Positions 50,901 to 60,326 of a DNA stretch of 64,000 bases are shown piece by piece. The stretch is taken from NCBI GenBank assembly GCA_027186245.1, contig CP114495.1, forward strand, positions 4,045,001 through 4,109,000, in the 5' to 3' direction. The notes below the pieces were generated by a model that was not told the DNA's origin, searched no databases, and saw only the letters and a program-made list of their open reading frames with translations. The stretch comes from Coriaria nepalensis (lineage: Eukaryota > Streptophyta > Magnoliopsida > Cucurbitales > Coriariaceae). Every line of letters begins with the position of its first letter. Position 1 is the first letter of the stretch. A program made the position numbers and the translations under genes.

Positions 50901-51050
50901 AGAGCTCACGACGGATTAAGAAGTGAAGTTATGCCCTTATGTCTTCGTACTTGAATCCATATGAAATCTGGAAATATATAAAAAATGATGCTATCTCGTT
51001 TTATCCATTCTAAGAGCTAGATGGGGCCCCATTGAATGCTGCAAATAAAT
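47960..51050 (+). pseudogene. Ulp1-family transposon gene of MULE C, core deleted
   Basis: The N-terminal DUF1985-type region reads INGHPLCHSMKEYALVTRLR (48.06-48.13 kb), the next block has NHWGKVIHARSIKYIKRDG (48.42-48.48 kb), and an acidic exon at 48983-49273 is rich in Glu and Asp. These parallel 6506-6600, 6885-6945 and 7525-7600 of element A. Between 49.55 and 50.79 kb the gene carries repeated exon-like modules (listed separately), where element A has only one. Similarity to A ends at the block before the peptidase core (near 8.31 kb in A), and the sequence passes at about 51050 directly into the telomere-like tract. The catalytic His, Asp and Cys motifs are therefore absent. Stops and frame changes add to the decay. 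Confidence 0.75.
49551..50790 (+). repeat. Array of eight exon-like modules, two alternating types
   Basis: Eight modules begin near 49551, 49732, 49905, 50078, 50219, 50390, 50560 and 50720, i.e. every 140-180 bases. Each has an exon-like piece opening with a ggtgccggtccctcc-type word and containing aaatatcgaggct, followed by A+T-rich sequence with attaataaa(a) and a tgttatgtag- or tctatgtag-like acceptor. Odd modules contain gacagagtggccgatgagcc, even ones ggagacaaattaggtgatgac or a decayed form, so the true unit is a dimer of about 330-350 bases repeated four times. Donor-like gatggtaag sequences follow several modules. Element A has a single counterpart at about 7900-8020. Confidence 0.8.
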
Positions 51051-51057
51051 GGGACAA

Positions 51058-51450
51058 ACCCTAAACTGCAAACACTAAACCATGTATCCGAGAATGTGAA
51101 CCTTATATCTTAAACTTTAATTTTATAATATAAACTCTAAACCCTGTACCTAGACACTAAATTCTAAACCATAAACTTAAACTCTAAACTTAAATATTAA
51201 ACTCTAAACCATAAATAATAAACTGTAAATTCGAGAATGTGAACCTTAAATCTTAAATCGTAATCATATAATATAAACCATAAACCCTAAATCTAGACCC
51301 TAAGACCTAAATTTAAACCATAAATCCTAAACCCTAAACTTAAAACCTAAATCCCAAACTTAAAATCCTAAATCCCAAAATTAAACCCTTAACCCTAAAC
51401 CCTAACCATGAAGTCTAAATCGTAAATCTTAAACCCTAATCCAATAATAT
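51058..51450. repeat. Telomere-like tract of MULE C
   Basis: About 390 bases of ccctaaa, cctaaac and cttaaac variants. Some stretches are exact plant telomere units, for example ccctaaaccctaa near 51391. It occupies the same place as the tracts of A and B. Confidence 0.85.
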
Positions 51451-51504
51451 AAATCCTAGACCCTAAGAAACACCAAAAATAACATAATAAAATAAAAACA
51501 AGAT

Positions 51505-51640
51505 ATTAGACCGATTTTCCAGTCTGGAATCTCAGACTATGATACAGGTCCAAGATTTCAGACTCGGTTAACAATTTAGGATTTTGGACTAGGTTTATAG
51601 TCTGAAATTGGAATCCAGTCCAAGATTTCAGATAATAACT
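51505..51640. repeat. Inverted-repeat words next to the MULE C tract
   Basis: ccagtctggaatctcagact and agtctgaaattggaatccag, with aagatttcag repeated, form imperfect self-complementary pairs. Comparable blocks flank or interrupt the tracts of A and B. Confidence 0.55.
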
Positions 51641-51734
51641 AAAAAAAAGTATGAGACTTATTTCAAAAGACATGAAAATCAAACATAACAATTCATACAA
51701 TAATAATAACTTCAGACAATAAACATAATAGTTA

Positions 51735-52230
51735 TTACAATAACTTTTCGACAGGTGGTGGTAGAACTAAGTTCGATAAGTCTTCCTATTGTGTCCAAGA
51801 GCTGTAATTGTCACACTTTTTCTTCCTCTATATTTTTTCCCGGTTAAAGGTATATTTTTGGGTCTTGCACACTATTCATGCATGATGGATGGTAGAACTA
51901 TAATTAACTGAATCCTTTATGACTCGCTAGTTAATGGTACAAGATAAATTGATTCTGCATATGTATCCTTACAATTTTGATTGGAGTAGAATATATCACA
52001 TAATAAGTACACACTCACAATTATAGACCTCACAACTACAACATGCGTGCATAAAATTTTATCTAAGTCGAATACCTTAGGTCACTTCAACAGCATCAGT
52101 TGCACCTTAAGTCACTTCATATGTATCATTATCCACACCATCAAATTTTATCGTCAATAACTCATCATATCTTTTTCTATGCAGTTTCAGTATCTTAGGA
52201 GTGCATCTCTCTTTAATCATCATTATTATT
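51735..52230 (-). pseudogene. C-terminal remnant of the MULE C transposase
   Basis: Matches the C-terminal 450 bases of the MULE A transposase on the nucleotide level (for example tcttcctattgtgtccaa at about 51781 against tctttttattgtgtcta at 10662). The SWIM finger region near 52.0-52.1 kb is degraded, and nothing of the DDE domain remains. Confidence 0.7.
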
Positions 52231-53268
52231 TGTAATATAAGAGACAAGTTCTTCGATTAATGAAATTGCAAAAGCTCTTTGGTTTCATCAAGTATGCTTT
52301 TTTTTCTTACTCTCCATATCTGCTAGATTCTTAAAAGTTCTAGAAGAATAATCATAGGATCATATAGAACACTTTAATCTGAGATTTGTCGGGAACTCTT
52401 AATGATAGCATTCTAACCCTTTCATCTTCTATAATTTGGCAGAAGGTTTCGTAGATCTTCGTTTTGCGCGTATTTATAGTGCATACGGAACACACCGGAT
52501 AAAGTGGTCATTAGGATTTGTAGAAATCAATTTGGTCTTATCTAAGCCAATTATTTTGGACTTGGTCCCGAGAAGGGATATATATCTTAAATTTTTGACC
52601 TCAGAATCTTTATAGGCATGTCGTTTTGGAAATTAGTTATTCGGTAATTATTTTTGTTTTCAAAATAGTTTTTTTTGTAAATTATAAAAAATATGTGGAA
52701 AAATAATTCTTATAGAAAATTTCATTTTGTTAATTAAATTATTTAAAATTATTTTTCTGAATTGTTATATGAAAATTATTCTCTTAAGAGTAAGGAAAAC
52801 AGTTCAAGAATATTTTCCAAAAATTATTCTTTAAGCCTATTTTTGCGGAGTAATTTTCGTAAAAACTATAATATAAAAATATTACCAAATACATTAGTCG
52901 CTGTTTTCTTTGTTTCGAGAATGAAAATTCTATTCTGAGAACAATTATCAAACACAACATTACTAGCTAATGAATTTGTTCGTAATTATTGTTAAATGGA
53001 AATTAATACAATTACCATACAAAAACTGCAGTCTAAAAGGGCTACATGAATTACATAATGGACAATAATTGCATACTTAGTCATCGCACATCAGACATAA
53101 ACTGAATGCGTAATTACTTATCTTCCTAATCATAATTACTTGTCATGTCGGATGGTAATGGAAAATTTTGGTGCCATGACAAATCACCAACCATGTGCAT
53201 TGCCTTCCACAATTACACACATACACTTGATCTTTTCTTAGATATTTTTAGGTTACAGTTAACCTAAA
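52231..53268. other. Intergenic DNA upstream of the secreted-peptide gene
   Basis: No gene recognised; rich in aattattttt-type words. The right part presumably carries the promoter of the gene at 53429. Confidence 0.5.
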
Positions 53269-53274
53269 GCCTTG

Positions 53275-53282
53275 CTATATAT
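53275..53282 (+). promoter_or_regulatory. Putative TATA box
   Basis: ctatatat lies about 150 bases before the start codon at 53429, a plausible place for a plant core promoter. Confidence 0.45.
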
Positions 53283-53420
53283 TGGAACCCTAGAACGCTA
53301 ATTGTTTGCATCCCATCAAAGCTAGCCATATGCACTTGTATGTATAAATTTCTCTAGTTTATATCTTATTACATCTTCATTTTCTTATCTACAGAGCATT
53401 TTCTTATCTAAACTACGTTG

Positions 53421-53432
53421 ATGATTATATGA
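53421..53432 (+). promoter_or_regulatory. Three-codon upstream ORF overlapping the start
   Basis: ATG ATT ATA TGA runs into the main start: its TGA (53430-53432) overlaps the first main ATG (53429-53431). A longer upstream ATG frame (ATG CAC TTG TAT GTA TAA) lies at about 53330 if the transcript starts before it. The arrangement could limit or couple initiation. Confidence 0.5.
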
Positions 53433-53791
53433 TGAAAGCTGCAGCAGTTTTTGCCATTGTTGCTTCTGTCTTGGCGATGGCCTTCTTAACTGTGGATGTT
53501 GATGCATCGAAAGTAGCCCAGTTGTCAGTGCAGAAGCAGAAGGCTCGTGACCGTATGTTCGATCAGGCTCTAAGTAATATTCATCTCGGTCGTAAGGCTT
53601 ATATCGCCTCGTCTAGTACTACTAGTGCTAGCGATGCTGTGGAAAATGTTGTTACTGCTGCTGATGCTACTTCTGGTGATGGTAATGATGTGAACTATGC
53701 GTACAATCGTTACGGTCATGGTTCTTCTAAAGATGACTCTCATCGTCTGTTCATCAATGAAAACCCACCTATTAGAGGCCAAAAACCCTAA
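53429..53791 (+). CDS. Small putative secreted protein, possible peptide precursor
   Basis: A complete single-exon frame of 120 residues. Residues 1-27 form a clear signal peptide: short N-terminus with Lys3, hydrophobic run VFAIVASVLAMAFL, and a plausible cleavage site around Val-Asp-Ala-Ser. The mature part is basic near 36-56 (KQKARDRMF, HLGRKAY), Ser/Thr/Ala-rich at 60-82, and acidic before a Tyr-rich stretch DVNYAYNRYGHG (87-98). It ends with a Pro-containing tail NENPPIRGQKP. There are no cysteines after the signal peptide, which argues against defensin-like families. Tyr residues next to Asp could be sulfated, and the layout fits plant peptide-hormone precursors, but no known family motif (CLE, CEP, IDA, PSK, RGF) is convincing. 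Two consecutive ATGs offer starts at 53429 and 53432. An AATAAA lies 107 bases after the stop. Confidence 0.75.
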   Translation: MMKAAAVFAIVASVLAMAFLTVDVDASKVAQLSVQKQKARDRMFDQALSNIHLGRKAYIASSSTTSASDAVENVVTAADATSGDGNDVNYAYNRYGHGSSKDDSHRLFINENPPIRGQKP

Positions 53792-53897
53792 AGAAAGGAG
53801 TTAACTAGGCCTTTCTTTATAGTTACATCATCATCATGGATATGCAATCATACATGGATGCATGTAAATTAATTACCTATGCATATATATAGCTTGT

Positions 53898-53903
53898 AAT
53901 AAA
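53898..53903 (+). terminator. Putative polyadenylation signal
   Basis: aataaa about 107 bases after the stop of the secreted-protein gene. Confidence 0.5.
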
Positions 53904-53909
53904 GCGTGG

Positions 53910-55050
53910 ATTGAATTTTGCATGCTGGTAGCCAATTAATACAAAATGGATGGCCCATCATGTTTAATTAGCTTCCACGATGGTACAAGTGATATGTTAA
54001 AATTAAGGTTACAGATATGCATGTGGTCTTATTTATGGCTTCTACGCGCGATATGCCATAGAGGCATGTACGTACTATTACATCCTTCAAATAATCAATA
54101 TCCATGCTTGCATGATGATTTCTAGACATGGTTTAAGTTTTTCTTGTCTAAAGTTAGCAATAATTGAAAACATTTAACCTGTTAAGGAGCATACTTGATA
54201 AGATATTGTAAGAAGATTAAGCCGTACGGCCTTAAGTTTTTGATCGTGGGTCGTTTTTAAGAAACATTATAATCAGAAACACCATTAATGCCTTGTTATT
54301 TATTTTCATATTCATATACCTCAAACTTAAGAAAATTCAAAACCATTGAAATCGTTGCTTGTTTTTGAGATTGAAAGATCTTCAAAGAAAATTCAAAACC
54401 ATTGAAATCGTTGCTTGTTTTTTTAGATTGAAAGATCTTAGAGAGTTATATAAAATGGATAAGGTCATTGTTGAAAACTTAAAATTCAGTAAAAAAAATA
54501 AAAAATAAAAAATCTTCTCAAAATAGGAAATGAATCCCAAAGAGAGATGTAAAAAGGAAAAAAAGAAAAGAAAAATGTCCTTGCTTGAGAGAAAAATGTC
54601 CTTGGATATATATGTATGGAGCACTGACAATATTATATGAAAACAGTAATTATAAAGAGATATATCACCGTATTATATTTTTACCACAACCTTCACTTTG
54701 TCTGTTTTAGTATCTATTATTTTCACTAATAAAAGCTTCAATTTCTAATGAATATCATACGAAGATTAGTACGTGTATTTTTTTTAATAATAAAATATAA
54801 ATAAAATAATAATCTTAAGATTAAATATGAAGATTAAATTAATAATTTATTAAGCTCATTTAAAACTTAAGTAAATATAAAGATTAATCTTGCTGAGTAT
54901 AAAATGAATATTTATTATACCTTAATTCTAGTAATGGAAATCCAAAATTTACCTAAATCATCACAATCATAACGATGAGTTGGTTTTCTCATATTACGTA
55001 CCGAAAACTTATCTTTATATGTTGAGCATAACTTTAGATAGACATGTCAA
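53910..55050. other. Intergenic DNA
   Basis: No gene recognised. Holds the 56-bp tandem duplication at 54331-54440. Confidence 0.5.
54331..54440. repeat. 56-bp tandem duplication
   Basis: gaaaattcaaaaccattgaa at 54331 recurs at 54387, and both copies run on through atcgttgcttgttttt and gattgaaagatctt. The copies are nearly identical, so the duplication is recent. Confidence 0.9.
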
Positions 55051-56401
55051 AACATGATATTTTAGTATCTACAGAAAAATTACACTTACAATTTTTATGT
55101 TGACAGTTTTGTAATAAAATATTATTATGGTGGACAAAATTGCACAGCAAGTAAAAGGTTAAAAAAACTTTTTTAGTAAATTAGATTTTAGGTCTATTAT
55201 GGACCATATTTACGAAAAGAAGTTCATAGAGCGGTGATGATATTAAATTATATTTTAATAATAATTTATGAAAATTACTCAAAAACTTCTTATATTGTTA
55301 AAAAAAGTTATTAGATGAAATTCGATAAATATAAATTTTATATTATTTTTATTATATTTTTTCTCGTAATTTTATTAATTTATTAACTTTTTTACTATAA
55401 GGGAGAGAGCAGTACCTATAGGGGAAAATATAAGAGAAGAAAAAGCTACCGCAAATAGACTTTTTTTTTTTTTTCTAATTTTTTTAATTTTCTTTGTTTA
55501 TTTTCTTCCATGAATTTATTTTGTTTTTTTTGTTTTAATTACTATGAGTAGCTACTTTTTGTTTTGGTTGAGGATGATTTCAAAATTCTAAATACGATTT
55601 TTTATTAATTAATTTAGAATTATTTTTCATTTTTTTTTTGAATTTATTATGTCTTACTAAATATAGTGCTTATGAATAATATCATATTTATTTATAGTGT
55701 ATAACTAAATAAATATGATAATAATTTGATTATTAGTTTAAATTTTTGTTTCTTTTTGTTGAAATTCATAGAGATAAATAGCATAATGTCTTCAACGCTA
55801 TTGAACATTTCCATTAGACTACATGTAAGGTATAACTCAAGATAAATGAGTATCGCTTATATGTTTATTTCTTTATTGAACCTATCTTTCTTGTTTGATT
55901 ACTTCTATTAAATTAAATTTAGAGAGCTTTTCCCAAGTTGTTTAATGAAAAGAGATTAAATAAAGAGCTTATCTTACTTAACGAAATATCGAGATAATTA
56001 AGCTTTCAATTATTTTAACGTTATTAAATTTAAAAAAATGAAAGATAATTTTAATTAATTGATTGAATTTTATATTTAGTAGTGGAGAATGATTTGTTGA
56101 CCAACTTTTTTCATTAATTTCAATCTTTTAATTTTTATTCGTTTTAATTTTAGTCGTTTGATTTTCTTTTCTTCATTTTACTTATCTTTCTAATCCAAAT
56201 CTCCCAAATTTCAAGTCGTCTTTTGAGTGCCTATTTAATTAGGGTTAATTAGGTTTCTGAATTTAATTTCAATTAGGTAGAGTCAATAACTTACAAATTA
56301 GTAACAATCTTCTGTGGGAAAGACCATTTCTTCATACTATACTTTGCAACAACATAATTTTAAGTAATAAATTAATTAGTGCGACTTACCTCGTATCAAT
56401 T

Positions 56402-56420
56402 TTGGCATCGTGTCGCCGGG
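56402..56420 (+). other. Primer-binding site of the Athila-like element
   Basis: ttggcatcgtgtcgccggg resembles the tggcgccgttgccgggga site complementary to tRNA-Asp that this lineage uses. Confidence 0.65.
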
Positions 56421-56469
56421 TATTTAGTTTACTTATTTTTATTTTTTTATTTTTTAGGTAGCTATTTCA

Positions 56470-59310
56470 TGCATAAGAAAGAATTGGAAACTTCTTAAGC
56501 GTTGGAAACCTGATTGGATCAAATTAGGTTTAATCCATCTTCTACCAACTTTCTATGGTTTTGTAAAGGAGGATCTGAACAAGCATCTCAAAGAATTTCA
56601 TGTAGTGTGTTCAAGCATGAAACTAATGGGTATCTTCGAAGAACAAGTGAAGAGAGCTTTTCCATTTTCTCTAATAGATAGTGCAAAGGAGTGGTTATAT
56701 GACCTTCTATCTGGTGCCCGTCAATACTTGGACTGAGATTATTAAACTTTTTTTATAGAAATACTTTCAAGGCTACAATCATTCGGAAGGAGATATGTGG
56801 TATTCGACAATGCAGTGGAGAGACTCTCTATGAATACTAGAACGATTCAAGAAGTTATATGCAAACTGTCCTCATCATCAAATCAGTAACCAACTCTTAC
56901 TTTAGTACTTTTATGAAGGTATTTCATAAATGGAAAGAAGTATGATTGATACTGGAAGCAGAGGTGCTTTAGTGGATAAGACTCCTACAGATGCCCGAGC
57001 TTTAATAGCAAACATGGCTGCTAATTGTCAAAAGTTGATTAACCGATCAGAGCCACCACTAATGAAAGTTAATGAGATCGATGTAACCAGCATTCAACAA
57101 TAATTCTCCCAACTCACTTCAATGGTTTAGAAAATGGTTGTTGGCAATATTCAACAAATAAAGGTATATGCAGTATGCTCTATGATAGGTCATATAATAT
57201 ATATGTGCTCATCTGTATAATAGAATAACTTTAAACAAGCCAATGCATTAGGAGGATTTCAAGGGTAACAACAACCAAAGTATGACCCATTTTCTTACAC
57301 TTTCAACGCTAGATGGAGGGATCATCCAAATTTTAGCTATGCAGGAAATGTTCAACAAGTTGTCCCAAATGCAAACTTTAATCGTCCACCTGGATTTCAT
57401 CAACCAAAGATGCAACTTTCATACCAATCTCAGTCTCAATCTATGCCTCAAAATCGAGGTATGTCTCTTGAGGATATAGTTAAATCTTTGGCTAATAATA
57501 GTTTATAGTTTCAACATGAAACTAAGATGACTATGAATAATTTGGAGACACAAGTGAGTCAGTTGGCTAATACCATGGGTAGATTGGAAGCACAAGGATC
57601 TAAAAAACTACCATCTCAAACTGTCATCAATTCGAGAGAGATTATAAGTGTCATGACTACTAAACATGAGACACATTGTGACAAAGCTCTAAGAGTACTA
57701 CAAAATGTTAAACCAACTAAAGTGAAGTCGACTCAAGAAAGTGATCATGCTTTTGAGATAGAGGAAGCTATGAAAGAGACGGTTGTGTCAAGTAAGATAA
57801 ATTCTAAAATTTTAATTTCTACTTGTGTATCTTTTTTATCTTTTCCTAGCAAGTTTTCAAAATCCAAGAAGGAGGAGCAAGAAAAAAAGATTTTAGAAAC
57901 CTTTTACAAGGTACAAGTGAACATACTTCTTTTTAATGTCATTCAACAAGTGTCACATTATGAAAATTCCTTAAGGAATTATGGACCCCCAAACACAAGG
58001 TAAAATGTAATGAAGTGGTAATAGTGGGGGAAAATGTGTCAACCGTATAACAAAGGAAACTTCCACTAAAGTGATAAGATCCATGTAGTTTTACCATCCC
58101 ATGCACAATTGCCTGTACTGGTTTGAAAAAGCTAAGCAAGATTTAAGAGCATCTATAAATGTTATACCTTATGATATTTATGTTTATTTAAATATTGGTC
58201 TACTTAAGGAAATTAGTATTATTATTTAACTTGTTAATCGGTCTAATAGTTATCCGAAAGGTATTTTAGAAGATGTTTTGGTAAATGTCAATAAGCTAAT
58301 TTTTCATATCGACTTCCATGTCCTTGATATGAGTAATGAGTCAATATCTATGTCCACACCACTTTTACTTGGGAGACCATTCATAAAGACTGTCTGAACT
58401 AAGATAGATGTTCATGATGAGACTTTAACCATGGAATTTAATGGATAAGTTATACGCTTCAATATCTTTGAAGAATTGTGGTATCCTAGTGACTCGCAAT
58501 CTTATTTTTCAATTGATATGATTGATTCATTGATGCAGGAAATGGTTAAGTTTAGTCATAAAGATTCATTGGGAGTCATTGTAAAGAAGAGTATTGAGTT
58601 GGAAAGTCCCAAGACTTTAAAAAGGGATATGCAATTATGCGAATGGATTGAAAAAGTTATGGGTTATCTCGAGTCATTGCCAAAAATTTTAGCAAGGTAT
58701 GATCTATCTTTCATTTCTTTACTTTTGACTAATGATAAACTTTTACCTTCTGTGATGCAAACCCTAGTTTTAAAGCTTAAGCTCCTACCTGAGCATTTAA
58801 AATGTCTATTTCGAAGAGAAAGACATGTTGCATGTAATCATTGCAAGAGATCTCATAGAATTGGAAGAGGAGAAGCTCGTTCGTATATTGAAATATCATA
58901 AAACCGCTATTTGTTGGACAATATCCGACATAAAAGGACTCAACCAATCTATGTGTATGCATCGAATTTTGCTCGAGGAACAAACAAAACCAACAAGAGA
59001 GGCTCAACATTGATTGAACTTCCCCATGATGGAAGTTGTGAAGAAGAAAATTTTGAAATTGTTAGATGTTGGTTATTTATCCGATTTCCTATAGCAAGTG
59101 GGTGAGCCCGATCCAAGTTATTCTAAAGAAATTTGGCATCAATGTGGTAAAAAATGAAGAGAATGAATTAATAATACAAACCTGTGTTTACACTGGGTAG
59201 CAAGTTCACATTGATTATCAAAAACTCAATTCTACAACTCGCAAAGATCATTTTCCCTTACCTTTTATAAATCAAATGTTAGAAAGATTAGCTTGCAATA
59301 TGTGAATTGA
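56470..59310 (+). pseudogene. Gag-protease-RT remnant, Athila-like
   Basis: Gag motifs: LKEFHVVCSSMKLMGIFEEQ and RAFPFSLIDSAKEWLYDLLS (56.59-56.72 kb), the zinc-knuckle area with ICSMIGH near 57.18 kb, FNARWRDHPNFSYAGN (57.30-57.35 kb) and LETQVSQLANTMGRLE (57.54-57.59 kb). Protease: DLRASINVIPYDIY near 58.14-58.18 kb, keeping the catalytic Asp but with Arg where Gly is usual, then SYPKGILEDVLVNVNKL and PLLLGRPFIKTV. RT begins SPIQVILKKFGINVVKNEEN (59.11-59.17 kb), HIDYQKLNSTTRKDHFPLPF and ends after MLERLA. Stops and frameshifts are many. Confidence 0.85.
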
Positions 59311-60326
59311 TTGTGTTCTAGGGTGAAGCTTGATACGAAATGGTGGAATCGTTGTTTAATTAGTTTGGATTTCGCAATTCTGTTAGTGAAGTGGGAATAG
59401 ATAGAACATGTTCATGAAATTGAGTTCGTTTTATTGTCACTATTGTCAAAGCATATGACTAGCCGCAATTCTAGGATTTGTAGTAATTGAATTTCTTTTA
59501 ACAGAGTGCACTTCACTCGTAGCGGATTTAGCCTTAATCAATTTCTATATACTGCTCTTTGTGAGGTTGTAATTATGGTTTAGCTTAGAAGCTTAGTCGA
59601 ACTCTATACTATTGAAGAGATGTTGATTGCAACTGTGTTTGAGATCTCTTTGGACATTCACGTTGAGATCACTCTGGACATTCACGTGCTTACTATATGC
59701 TTTATAGTTAGACAAAATCTTAGAATTCTGAGAGTAGATATGCCATATAATACTCTCCAATAACTTCTGGTAAAAAGGAATCTTGATTTTTAATATCTTG
59801 GAAGTGCAATATTTGGTTCAACTAGACAAAGGACAAGCATGATTGGAATGATTGTCTAGGTCACACTGAATAGGACTCCGGGGTCCAAGCATGCTATGTC
59901 AGAAGCTTGTTTCATGAGGGGATCTCTCAACATCTTTTCCACTATTAGTACTTGATTTGTAGAGTAATAATCAATGTTTACAAGTTACGACCTAGTATGA
60001 TACATAATTATTATGTTCTATATTCTACAACATTAGCTGTGGATAGGGAATTCCTCTTTATTAGTTGCCACTGTAAAAATTTATGAGCCTGACTTTCGTT
60101 TTAATACTTACTTTTCTTGGGTCAATATGTCTGAGAAACTGTCTCCGATATCAGTTGTATGCAACTTATCTGAGAGTGTTAGTGTTGATTCTACCTCCTG
60201 GGATCCACCATCCCCTCCCAATTGCATGCAATTACTGTAGGGGAGAGTTTTTCGTGTTGCTAGATCTAGAGACGGCCTTATGGATGCCTTGCCATTGCTG
60301 ACACATACTATGCTGCATTCTCACAG
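59311..60326. other. Stretch between the gypsy remnant and SLD5 exon
   Basis: No SLD5 first exon could be recognised here, nor any other gene. It ends with the splice acceptor ttctcacag of the first visible SLD5 exon, so at least the right part should be intron. Direct repeat words occur at 59651-59695 (acattcacgttgagatcact, acattcacgtgcttac). Confidence 0.5.

Larger units (their letters stand above)
47023..52230. mobile_element. MULE C: Ulp1-type MULE with internal deletion
   Basis: Same family and orientation as MULE A: leader, DUF1985-type gene on +, telomere-like tract (51.06-51.45 kb) and a short transposase end on -. The left limit is from similarity to A at the word tatttcaata. The peptidase core and most of the transposase are missing; the right part of the element is gone after about 52.23 kb. 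Confidence 0.75.
55051..59310 (+). mobile_element. Athila/Tat-like Ty3/gypsy element, 3'-truncated
   Basis: The 5' LTR ends at about 56398 (cgtatca), followed by a primer-binding site at 56402-56420, then gag, protease and the start of RT. The rest of RT, RNase H, integrase and the 3' LTR are missing; similarity stops at about 59300. The LTR start could not be fixed and is placed only roughly. Confidence 0.75.

Noticed and set aside
57282..57479. Separate small gene near 57.3 kb
   Set aside because: It is a shifted frame over the gag zinc-knuckle and Pro/Gln-rich part of the Athila-like element.
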